A stretch of 17,645 nucleotides of DNA from Nitrosomonadales bacterium (lineage in GTDB: Bacteria > Pseudomonadota > Gammaproteobacteria > Burkholderiales > SG8-41), in the NCBI GenBank assembly GCA_009885185.1, contig VFLF01000800.1, positions 1 to 17,645 on the forward strand, written 5' to 3'. The position numbers and the translations under genes were made by a program. This document shows, one piece after another, positions 1 to 6,347 of the stretch (within the stretch, counting starts at the first letter, position 1; each line of letters starts with the position of its first letter). The notes beneath the pieces are model-generated. The model saw nothing but the letters and a program-made list of their open reading frames with translations. It made no database searches and was not told where the DNA came from.

Positions 1-593
1 GCTGCATCAGCATGGACTTGCGCAACGCCAACGGCGGCCAGTCCACCGGCCCGCTGGATTTCGATGCGCCGTGGGATGCACACACCAACGACCAGCTGGG
101 CTTGCTCGATCACCTGGGCATCGACAAGTTTCTGGTAATGGGCTTTTGCATCGGCAACCCGCTGATCTGGAACATCCAGAAGCGCGCGCCGGGGCGCATC
201 GTCGCGTCGGTACATGCGCAGCCCAGCGGGGTTGATCCCAATTACCCGGACTACTTCATCAAGAACAACCTCGCCAAATGGGCGCCGAAGCTCATCGAAA
301 GCCGGTCTGATATCACCATGGACATGGTTAATCGCTACCTCGACAAGATGTACAAAGGCGTCGATTTCGTGCTCACCGTGGATCGCGATTTCGTGCGCGC
401 CAGCCGGACGCCGATGCTGGTGCTGCCGGACAACGTGCCCTCGCACCCGTACGCCGTGGCGATTGAAATGACACACCTCGCGCCGGATGCGCAGATGAGT
501 TTCTTTCCGTGGAAGGACAACAAGGACAACGTGAAACTCGCGGTGCGGCATATCCGCACGTTTCTCAAGGCGAACCGGCCTGCCGGCGTTTAA
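1..593 (+). CDS. alpha/beta-hydrolase with Cys nucleophile (partial, 5' end outside window)
   Basis: This is the C-terminal two thirds of an alpha/beta-hydrolase. The frame is open through the left edge: the codons before the first ATG (position 12) read Cys-Ile-Ser and align with Cys-Ile-Thr of the downstream paralogue, so that ATG is internal and the true start lies outside. The nucleophile elbow is GFCIGN, with the TGC codon at 147-149, where most of the superfamily has GxSxG. Later come LPDNVPSHP, at the place of the acid loop, and a C-terminal PWKDNKD...VRHIRTFLKA block shared with the paralogue. Substrate is unknown. A Cys nucleophile is known in dienelactone hydrolases, but the overall sequence looks more like the general alpha/beta-hydrolase fold-1 group. 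It ends 43 bp before its paralogue on the same strand and is probably co-transcribed with it. Family call is secure; function is open. Confidence 0.85.
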   Translation, partial: CISMDLRNANGGQSTGPLDFDAPWDAHTNDQLGLLDHLGIDKFLVMGFCIGNPLIWNIQKRAPGRIVASVHAQPSGVDPNYPDYFIKNNLAKWAPKLIESRSDITMDMVNRYLDKMYKGVDFVLTVDRDFVRASRTPMLVLPDNVPSHPYAVAIEMTHLAPDAQMSFFPWKDNKDNVKLAVRHIRTFLKANRPAGV

Positions 594-636
594 CCCGGCT
601 CGGCTTACGTAGAATACCTAACATAGGGAGACCACC

Positions 637-1494
637 ATGGATTCAACCAGACGCACGATTCTGACCACCGGCGCGGCGGCGGTCGCGGCAGCCGCCGCAC
701 CGCAAGCCTTTGCGCAAGCCAATGACAAGGGACAGCCCGCCGGGAAGTTTTATCAAAAGGGTGATGTCCGCATTCACTATCAGGACGTGGGTTCCGGCTA
801 CCCGTTGCTGATTATTCCCGGCGGCGGACAGAATTCAACGATAGGCGCAATCACGACAAGCGCCCCGTTCAATCCCACTGAAGAATTCAAGAACGAGTAT
901 CGCTGCATCACCGCCGATTTACGCAACGCGCCGAGCGGCCAGTCCACCGGACCGCTGGAAATCGACCGGCCATGGGATTCATACACCGACGATCATCTCG
1001 GCCTGATGGATCACCTCGGCATCAAGCGCTTCATGGTGCTGGGATTTTGCATCGGCGGCCCTTTTATCTGGAATCTGGTGAGACGCACGCCGGATCGCAT
1101 CACCGCCGCCGTGGTGTCGCAGCCGGTCGGCTTTCGCAAGGAATTGCCGAACCATGCCTACGACAACTACATGAAAGGCTGGGGACCCAATCTCACCAAG
1201 CAGCGGCCCGACCTCACGATGGAGATGGTCGAGCGCTTCATCGTCAGCATGTACGGCGGCGCGCGCGCCGATTTTGTGTTTAGCGCGTCGCGCGATGTGG
1301 TGCGTTCGTGCCAGTCGCCGGTGCTGATCATGCCAGACGACACGGCGGCGCATCCTTTCGTTATCGCCATGGAATCCGCGATGCTGGCGCCCAAATCCGA
1401 GGTGAGCATGTATCCGTGGAAGGATACGAAAGACAAGATTCCGCTGGCAGTGCGCCAAGTGCGCACATTCATGCGCGCGCACCGCCCGGCTTGA
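637..1494 (+). CDS. Tat-exported alpha/beta-hydrolase with Cys nucleophile
   Basis: A full-length 285-residue paralogue of the preceding gene. The N-terminus is a twin-arginine signal (Arg5-Arg6 in STRRTIL, then an Ala-rich hydrophobic stretch, probable cleavage after AFA or AQA near residues 26-28), so a folded or cofactor-bearing enzyme in the periplasm is expected. Oxyanion loop PGGGQNS is at 61-67. Nucleophile elbow GFCIGG carries Cys138 instead of Ser. The acid loop is MPDDTAAHP (Asp234/Asp235), and a conserved His239 follows it directly. At the usual late His position the sequence reads YPWKDTKDK, with no His. The start is supported by AGGGAG at 625-630, six bases before ATG. Both copies keep the same unusual residues, which argues for a working variant rather than decay. 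Hydrolase activity and substrate are inference; the neighbours suggest catabolism of small organic acids or esters. Confidence 0.88.
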   Translation: MDSTRRTILTTGAAAVAAAAAPQAFAQANDKGQPAGKFYQKGDVRIHYQDVGSGYPLLIIPGGGQNSTIGAITTSAPFNPTEEFKNEYRCITADLRNAPSGQSTGPLEIDRPWDSYTDDHLGLMDHLGIKRFMVLGFCIGGPFIWNLVRRTPDRITAAVVSQPVGFRKELPNHAYDNYMKGWGPNLTKQRPDLTMEMVERFIVSMYGGARADFVFSASRDVVRSCQSPVLIMPDDTAAHPFVIAMESAMLAPKSEVSMYPWKDTKDKIPLAVRQVRTFMRAHRPA

Positions 1495-1545
1495 GTTTAG
1501 CGCCTTCGGCGCGTGTGACGGGCTGGTGCTTGCTGCCAACTGCAG

Positions 1546-2451
1546 CTACGCGGCCGCGCCTTCCGGCATAGTCGCGAAGTGACTTTCCTGCGCTGCACCC
1601 GCCACGGTGGTGCGGTGCATCTTGCGCCGATACTTCGTCTTGTCGAATGTCGTCGCGCGGTGCAACACGCTGCGGTTATCCCAGATCACCAAGTCGTGTA
1701 AACGCCACGGGTGGCTATAGACGAATTGCGGCTCGGTGCAAAACGCGCTGATCTCGTCCATCAGCGTGCGGGCCGATTTTTGCTCCATGCCGATGACCTC
1801 TTGCGCATGCGCGCCGGCGTAGAAATTCTTGCGGCCATTCGCCGGATTTTCGCGCACCAGCGGGTGCGTGACGGTGAGGCGTTTCTTTTGTTCTTCGTTG
1901 TAGGCGGGGTCGTTCACGTCATCGGGCTTGGCGACGCGATGGATGCAGGTCAGGTTGTCGAGCGCGGCCTTGCGCTCATCGGGGAACGCCGCGTACGCCG
2001 CGCGCGCGCTGGCGAAATCGGTGTTGCCGCCCACAGGCGGCACGATGCGCCCTGACAGCATCGAGCACAGCGCCGCCACCGGCTTGAACGAACTGTCGGT
2101 ATGCCATGCTTCGTTGCGCAGCCGGTGAATCATGCCGGGGTCGTCGAGCGGCAGCAGCTTGCCGCTGGCGTCGAGGTTGGTCATCACTGCGATGTGGCCA
2201 GGCTGGTAGTTGTTTGCCGCGTGCGCCTCCATCGTTTCCAGCGCACCCCACAGCAGACCAAACGCGATCTGCGTGTCGTCGGTGAAATCCTGATCGCGCA
2301 CCACCAGCACCTGATACTCGTTAAACGCATCCCAGATCACGCGAAAATTCTCGCGCGATACCGCCACGGCGAGATCAACCCCGGTGATCTCGGCGACGAA
2401 CAGCGGGTGCAGCGGTTTGACGTTGATGCGGCTTTTCAGTACGGCGGACAT
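1546..2451 (-). CDS. TauD/TfdA-family Fe(II)/2-oxoglutarate dioxygenase
   Basis: A 301-residue dioxygenase of the TauD/TfdA family. These enzymes use Fe(II), O2 and 2-oxoglutarate to hydroxylate a substrate, often releasing sulfite, a phenol or an aldehyde. The facial triad is visible as His117 and Asp119 in AWHTDSSF and His264 in SVLHRAT; Arg280 in MHRTTVAG fits the 2-oxoglutarate carboxylate anchor. Spacing closely matches TfdA. The frame is open upstream to 2475, but I choose the ATG at 2451 because GGGAGA lies a few bases before it and MSAVLKSRINVKPL matches the usual family N-terminus. It is cytosolic, with no signal peptide. It converges on the hydrolase pair and diverges from an HD-domain protein, with which it shares a 222-bp promoter region. 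The substrate cannot be read from sequence; taurine, 2,4-D-like ethers and alkyl sulfates or phosphonates are all possible for the family. Confidence 0.93.
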   Translation of the reverse strand: MSAVLKSRINVKPLHPLFVAEITGVDLAVAVSRENFRVIWDAFNEYQVLVVRDQDFTDDTQIAFGLLWGALETMEAHAANNYQPGHIAVMTNLDASGKLLPLDDPGMIHRLRNEAWHTDSSFKPVAALCSMLSGRIVPPVGGNTDFASARAAYAAFPDERKAALDNLTCIHRVAKPDDVNDPAYNEEQKKRLTVTHPLVRENPANGRKNFYAGAHAQEVIGMEQKSARTLMDEISAFCTEPQFVYSHPWRLHDLVIWDNRSVLHRATTFDKTKYRRKMHRTTVAGAAQESHFATMPEGAAA

Positions 2452-2456
2452 GGCGT

Positions 2457-2462
2457 TCTCCC
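2457..2462 (-). promoter_or_regulatory. ribosome binding site of the TauD-like dioxygenase
   Basis: Read on the minus strand this is GGGAGA, placed five bases before the ATG at 2451. It decides the start: the ATG at 2451 is preferred over the longer open frame beginning at 2475, whose first eight residues look like translated leader. Confidence 0.6.
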
Positions 2463-2573
2463 GGCAAATAAACAAAGCGTGTTGTATCGTTCGGTCACCG
2501 GCGCAATGCTACCTCCATCAAGCGCGGCACAGGCAGCGCGTTTCATCGGCGAGGGCCGCGCTATGGTAAGTAT

Positions 2574-2587
2574 TTGTTTTTAAACAA
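2574..2587. promoter_or_regulatory. inverted repeat, candidate operator between dioxygenase and HD gene
   Basis: TTGTTT-TT-AAACAA is a perfect 6-bp inverted repeat with a 2-bp spacer, inside the 222-bp region between the divergent TauD-like and HD-domain genes. The sequence around it is more AT-rich than its surroundings. Its position between two divergent starts suggests a shared operator or promoter element. No regulator gene is next to it, so the regulator family is unknown. A chance AT-rich palindrome cannot be excluded. Confidence 0.35.
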
Positions 2588-2673
2588 TTATTTTCGTAAG
2601 CCGCGGCGTCGCTGGGTGCAAGACATTTTGCGGGGCAAGGCTCATACTTTATGCATCACACAGGAGTACCGCC

Positions 2674-3414
2674 ATGCTGACCCTGCAAAAAGCCGAAGCC
2701 CTAGACCACGCCGCCGCGGAAGCGATGGATCGCTACGTGATCGTCAAATCGACGATCTATACCTCCGGTGAACGCGATCCGCGCAAGCCGCCGGAACATC
2801 CCGATGCCAAAGGCAAACTGCACCTGATGCATCACGATCCGCGGTTGCCACGCATGCCGGATCAACCTTCGCTGTTTGATTTTTTCCGGCTGCGTTTCGG
2901 CCCGTCGATACACATGCTGCAAAGTGCACGCCTCGCGCAGAAAAACGGTTGCAGCGAGAAAGTCGTCCTCGCCTGTCTGATCCACGACATCGCCACCGGC
3001 GGATTCATCCGCGCCGATCATGGCTACTGGGCGGCGCAGATGCTCGAGCCGTATGTCGATGAGGAAGTGACCTTCGCCGTGCGCTATCACCAGGTGCTGC
3101 GCTTTTATCCCGACGACGCGTACGGCTACAAGTATCCGGATTCCTACATTCGCCTGTTCGGGCCGGACTACAAGCCGGGGCCGTACCTCGACCGCGCGCA
3201 CGAACACGCGCGCCAGCACAAGTATTACGAGGCCGCGCGGTTGCTGACGGTCAACGACTTGTATTCATTTGATCCGAACGTGCATGTCGAACTGGAAGAG
3301 TTCACCGATATCGTCGGACGCCATTTCCGCCAGCCGAAAGAAGGGCTGGGGTTCGATGACAGCCCCACCGCGCACATGTGGCGCACCATCAACTGGCCGA
3401 CGCGGTATTTGTAA
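2674..3414 (+). CDS. HD-domain protein, possible PhnZ/MIOX-like di-iron oxygenase or phosphohydrolase
   Basis: A 246-residue soluble HD-superfamily protein. The start ATG is preceded by AGGAG at 2662-2666. The probable metal ligands are His80 (SIHML), His104-Asp105 (LIHDIATGG), His116 (RADHGYW), His139 (RYHQV) and Asp195 (TVNDLYS). An H...HD...H...H...D set binds two metals. It is used by mixed-valent di-iron oxygenases such as PhnZ and myo-inositol oxygenase, and also by some phosphohydrolases (PgpH and HD-GYP types). The spacings H80-H104 (24), H116-H139 (23) and H139-D195 (56) are close to what I recall for PhnZ; the HD-to-next-His gap is shorter. The divergent neighbour is a 2-oxoglutarate dioxygenase, as in PhnY/PhnZ and TmpA/TmpB pairs, which favours an oxygenase role by context. 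The first 70 residues, rich in His and Pro, are not part of the core fold. HD family is clear; the reaction is inferred. Confidence 0.85.
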   Translation: MLTLQKAEALDHAAAEAMDRYVIVKSTIYTSGERDPRKPPEHPDAKGKLHLMHHDPRLPRMPDQPSLFDFFRLRFGPSIHMLQSARLAQKNGCSEKVVLACLIHDIATGGFIRADHGYWAAQMLEPYVDEEVTFAVRYHQVLRFYPDDAYGYKYPDSYIRLFGPDYKPGPYLDRAHEHARQHKYYEAARLLTVNDLYSFDPNVHVELEEFTDIVGRHFRQPKEGLGFDDSPTAHMWRTINWPTRYL

Positions 3415-3415
3415 A

Positions 3416-4021
3416 CTAGCCCCGCATCGCCTTCGCCTTCTGCGCGGCCGGACGATCCCAGCAGCGTTTGAGCCACGCCTGCGTCTTCGGCCACTTGCTC
3501 AGATCAAGCACCAGCCCGCGAAACATCGCACCGGCCACATTCAGGTCGGCGGCCGTGAACGATGATCCCGTCAGCCACTCTGATTTGCCGAGCGTCGCTT
3601 CCAGCACGTCGAACGCCGCCACGCATTCGTTCCATGCTTCTTTGGCGGCCTCCGGTTTGCGCTCGGCTTCCGGCAAATCGCTGGTGTGGCGCGCGTGGTT
3701 GACGATCTGGCGGTCGAGGCGGTCGGTTTCCCACAGGCTCCATTGCAGCACCAGCGCTTCGGTTTTCAGGTCTGACGGCAGCAGCGGGCTCTTGTGCTTT
3801 TTCGCGAGATAGAAATTGATCGCCATTGACTCCGACAAAATGAAACCGTCGTCGTCAATGACCGGCACGCGCGCATTCGGATTCAGCGCCTTGAATTCCG
3901 GCGTCTGCGTGCCGGGTGAGCGCGGCAGAAAGTCCTTGTGGTTGTATGCGATGCCGAGTTCGCCCAGCATCCAAAGTGTGCGCACCGCGCGGGATTTTGC
4001 GTGGCCATAGAGGGTTAACAT
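3416..4021 (-). CDS. glutathione S-transferase family protein
   Basis: A 201-residue protein of usual GST length. The N-terminal thioredoxin-like domain (about 1-76) shows the cis-Pro motif RVPVIDDDG (Pro53) and the glutathione-binding ESMAI (Glu64-Ser65). The C-terminal helical domain has the N-capping box in LTGSSFTAADLN (Asp159). Near the usual catalytic position lies HAKSRAVR, so Ser10 or Arg11 may activate the thiol, not the Cys10 of beta-class enzymes. A GGAGA sits just before the ATG on the minus strand. It is the last gene of a minus-strand run, 73 bp after a Bug protein, and its stop lies one base from the stop of the convergent HD gene. Role is probably conjugation, dehalogenation or isomerisation of a catabolic intermediate, or detoxification; the substrate is unknown. 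Confidence 0.9.
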   Translation of the reverse strand: MLTLYGHAKSRAVRTLWMLGELGIAYNHKDFLPRSPGTQTPEFKALNPNARVPVIDDDGFILSESMAINFYLAKKHKSPLLPSDLKTEALVLQWSLWETDRLDRQIVNHARHTSDLPEAERKPEAAKEAWNECVAAFDVLEATLGKSEWLTGSSFTAADLNVAGAMFRGLVLDLSKWPKTQAWLKRCWDRPAAQKAKAMRG

Positions 4022-4094
4022 GATTTTCTCCGTGTTGAAAAGTGATTCAGTTTACATCAGGCCCGGTCGCGCATCTGTTGCCGCATGAACGCGG

Positions 4095-5069
4095 TCAATC
4101 CGGTTTCGCGCCGGAGAGCTTGACCGCTTTGCCCCAGCGCGTGATTTCTTCCTTGATGAACGCGGCGAATTGCTCTGGCGTGCTGCCGATTATTTCGACG
4201 CCCTGCACTTCGAGCTTGTCGCGCATGTCGGGCTGTTTGGCGGCGCGCGCGATGTCGGCGTGGAGTTTGGCGATGATCGGCTTGGGCGTCGCCGCCGGCA
4301 CCACCACGCCCCACCAACCGGTGGCGTGGTAATCCGCGTAACCCGCTTCCGCGATGGTGGGCACGTCGGGCGCGGCCCTCGATCGCACGTTGCCGGTCAG
4401 CGCAATTGCCCGCAGCCGCGCGGATTTGACATGGGCATTCACCGCCACCATGGTGCCGAAGGTGCAGCTCACCTGCCCCGACATCACGTCGGTGAGTCCC
4501 GGCGCGAGCCCCTTGTACGGAATGTGCTGCATGTCGATGCCGGCGGTGGACTTGAGCAACTCGCCCATCAGATGCGCCGAGCCGCCGCTGCCGGTGGAGG
4601 CATACGACAAACTTCCCGGCTTGGCTTTCGCCAGCGCGACCAGGTCCTTGATGTTCTTCGCCGGCAATTGCGGATTGCACACCATCAGGTACGGCCCGGT
4701 GCCGATTTGCGTCACCGCGGCAAAGTCGCGCACTGTGTCGTAGGGCAGTTTCGGATACAGCGAGACGTTGATGGCAAACGCCGTGGGCGCGAGCAGCATG
4801 GTGTGGCCATCGGGACTTGCCTTCGCCACCAGATCGGTGCCGATCAGGGTGCCGCCGCCAGGGCGGTTGTCGACCACCACCTGTTTGCCCCACGCATCGG
4901 TGAGTTTTTGCGCCGTCAGCCGCGCCACGAAATCATTGATCGCGCCCGGCGTGTACGGCACGATAAAACGCACCGAGCGATTCGGGTAGTCGCCCGCGTC
5001 CGCGGCAAATGCGGCGGCAGGCAGGCATGCGATCGCATACAGCACTGAACGGCACAATTTTTTCGGCAT
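4095..5069 (-). CDS. Bug/TctC-type periplasmic solute-binding protein
   Basis: A 324-residue tripartite tricarboxylate transporter substrate-binding protein (Bug family). The signal peptide covers about residues 1-22 (KK, hydrophobic core, AFA). Family landmarks are VRFIVPYTPGAINDFVAR (34-50), VVVDNRPGGGTLIG (64-77), ASPDGHT (84-90), LPYDTVRDFA, and PYKGLAPGLTDVMSGQV. These proteins bind carboxylates or related compounds in the periplasm. No TctA/TctB membrane genes are in the window, which is common for orphan Bug genes. The first ligand loop is PYTPGAINDFVAR, where the usual form is FPPGGxxDxxAR: Gly is replaced by Ala and an Asn precedes the Asp, which may change ligand preference. It lies 61 bp after the ChaN-like gene and 73 bp before the GST on the same strand, so it may be the uptake component of this operon. 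Confidence 0.95.
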   Translation of the reverse strand: MPKKLCRSVLYAIACLPAAAFAADAGDYPNRSVRFIVPYTPGAINDFVARLTAQKLTDAWGKQVVVDNRPGGGTLIGTDLVAKASPDGHTMLLAPTAFAINVSLYPKLPYDTVRDFAAVTQIGTGPYLMVCNPQLPAKNIKDLVALAKAKPGSLSYASTGSGGSAHLMGELLKSTAGIDMQHIPYKGLAPGLTDVMSGQVSCTFGTMVAVNAHVKSARLRAIALTGNVRSRAAPDVPTIAEAGYADYHATGWWGVVVPAATPKPIIAKLHADIARAAKQPDMRDKLEVQGVEIIGSTPEQFAAFIKEEITRWGKAVKLSGAKPD

Positions 5070-5130
5070 GAAGACACTCTAAACGTAGCGGTTCCGGATT
5101 GTCACTGCGGCGTTGCGTGCCGTCAACGGT

Positions 5131-6051
5131 TCACTTCGGGTGTTTTTTGAATGCAGCGCATGGATCAGGGCGTGCGGACGCCACTGTCCGCACCACTGCA
5201 TCGAACGATGCGGTCAGCGAGGCGGGGGTGCCAGGTTCCAGATAGCCCACCGACAGCGTGCGCGCGCGCAGCGCCGGGCTCAGCCAGCGCGGCACGCCGA
5301 TATCGCGCCGCACGTGGCCATTGCCCGCGATCAGCACCACGCCGCGCGGCACGTGTCGGGCCAATACCGACGCCATCACCGCATCGCGCGCCATCTGCCC
5401 GCGCGCCATGCCGGGCAGCGCCGATGGCGGCAGCGCATTGCAGTGCCCGTCATCCATTTCGCGTTGCTGTGCCGATTGCAGATCGGCGGGCGCTGGGATA
5501 TCAAGTCCCAGGGATTGCATTGCAGCGGCATCGAACACGGAGGCGTATCCGCCGCGCATAACTTTGCCGGTATCCGCTGTAGACAGATTGGCCCCTGCCA
5601 ACGGCACGCCGTATTCGAGCGCCAGCTCGATAAACGGTTGGTAGTAACTCCAGTTCCACGTGCCGCCACGGACGCCCACCGGCGGCGACGCAATGTCGAT
5701 GATGTGCTGCGCGTTGCGCGGTTGCTGCCGGCGCGCGTGGTCAATATCCGCTTGCCACTCGTAATCGAATTGCTCCATGGCGATGGCGGGCCGCCAGCCA
5801 GCGGCAAATGCTCGCCGCAGCACCTCCAGTCGCAGCCGGTGATGCTCGGCGTTATCGTGATTTTCGCCGAGCAGCACGATCGCATCGCCGCGCAGGCGGG
5901 TTTCCCAGTCGTGACGCGGCACGCCGGCACATCCCGCAAGGACGGCAGCCAAGGCAAACCCGAGCACCGCACGCCACCATGAGCAGCGCGCTTCTGCCGG
6001 TATAGGGCGCGCGATCAGTTCTTTGGCTTTCCGGCGACCAGATACGCCCAC
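5131..6051 (-). CDS. ChaN-like haem-binding lipoprotein (PF04187-type)
   Basis: The open frame encodes up to 306 residues. A lipobox LAGC (Cys41 counted from a GTG start at 6051) follows a hydrophobic stretch VLGFALAAVLAGC, so the mature protein should be lipid-anchored in the cell envelope. Hallmarks of the ChaN/Cofac_haem_bdg family are LLGENHDNAEHH (61-71), AMEQFDYEWQ (91-100), DGHCNALP (201-208) with a downstream Gln-Met-Ala-Arg-Asp segment, and IAGNGHVRRDIGVP (241-254). ChaN of Campylobacter binds haem and is linked to iron handling. The start is uncertain: the frame begins at a GTG that overlaps the end of the cytochrome gene by 37 bp, and a later GTG at 5967 would leave a signal with no basic residues. 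Position after a quinoprotein dehydrogenase and cytochrome c could mean a role in haem supply or redox maturation; that is inference. Confidence 0.85.
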   Translation of the reverse strand: MGVSGRRKAKELIARPIPAEARCSWWRAVLGFALAAVLAGCAGVPRHDWETRLRGDAIVLLGENHDNAEHHRLRLEVLRRAFAAGWRPAIAMEQFDYEWQADIDHARRQQPRNAQHIIDIASPPVGVRGGTWNWSYYQPFIELALEYGVPLAGANLSTADTGKVMRGGYASVFDAAAMQSLGLDIPAPADLQSAQQREMDDGHCNALPPSALPGMARGQMARDAVMASVLARHVPRGVVLIAGNGHVRRDIGVPRWLSPALRARTLSVGYLEPGTPASLTASFDAVVRTVASARPDPCAAFKKHPK

Positions 6052-6347
6052 AACGCCTGAACATCATCGGGCTTTAACACATCGCCCCACGGCGGCATGG
6101 TTCTTACGCCATAAGTCACCGAATCAACAAAACGCGCGGGGTTGTCGCGCGGAAAGGTGGCGAGATCAATCGCCCACGGCGGGCCGATCATGCGCACGCC
6201 GTGACACGATTCACAGTTAGCCGCGTAGAGTGTCGCGCCGCGTTTGATTTGTTCGGGGGAAAATGAAGCGCCCCCCGGACTTTGTGCCACGCTGCTGGAG
6301 CAAATAGCCAAAAACAAAATTACGGTGATGCCGTGCCTCATGCGCAT
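6015..6347 (-). CDS. small periplasmic class I cytochrome c
   Basis: A 110-residue precursor. A signal peptide runs from the start to about SVAQ (residue 22). The haem site is CESCHG (Cys45, Cys48, His49) and the distal ligand is probably Met84 in RTMPPWGD. The frame is open further upstream to 6521, but that stretch is the antiparallel-free overlap with the dehydrogenase and encodes Arg-rich nonsense. The ATG at 6347 shares its A with the TGA stop of the dehydrogenase (TGATG), a classic translational-coupling arrangement. A second ATG at 6341 is also possible. As the gene directly after a PQQ-dependent dehydrogenase, it is probably the electron acceptor of that enzyme, passing electrons to the respiratory chain, as cytochromes cL/XoxG do in methanol oxidation. 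Partner role is inference from context. Confidence 0.9.
   Translation of the reverse strand: MRMRHGITVILFLAICSSSVAQSPGGASFSPEQIKRGATLYAANCESCHGVRMIGPPWAIDLATFPRDNPARFVDSVTYGVRTMPPWGDVLKPDDVQALWAYLVAGKPKN

Noticed and set aside
1500..1512. GCGCC-TTC-GGCGC hairpin between the convergent hydrolase and dioxygenase genes as a terminator
   Set aside because: The stem is only five base pairs and is not followed by a T tract in either direction.
2628..2653. TTGCGG and TACTTT/TTTATG as promoter of the HD gene
   Set aside because: The spacers are 11 and 14 bp, too short for a sigma-70 promoter.
4170..5048. A 292-codon plus-strand frame opposite the Bug gene; similar long shadow frames at 5113-5982, 10867-11769 and 13170-13991
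   Set aside because: All lie over genes with strong family motifs on the correct frame, and their products are low-complexity His/Arg-rich sequences.
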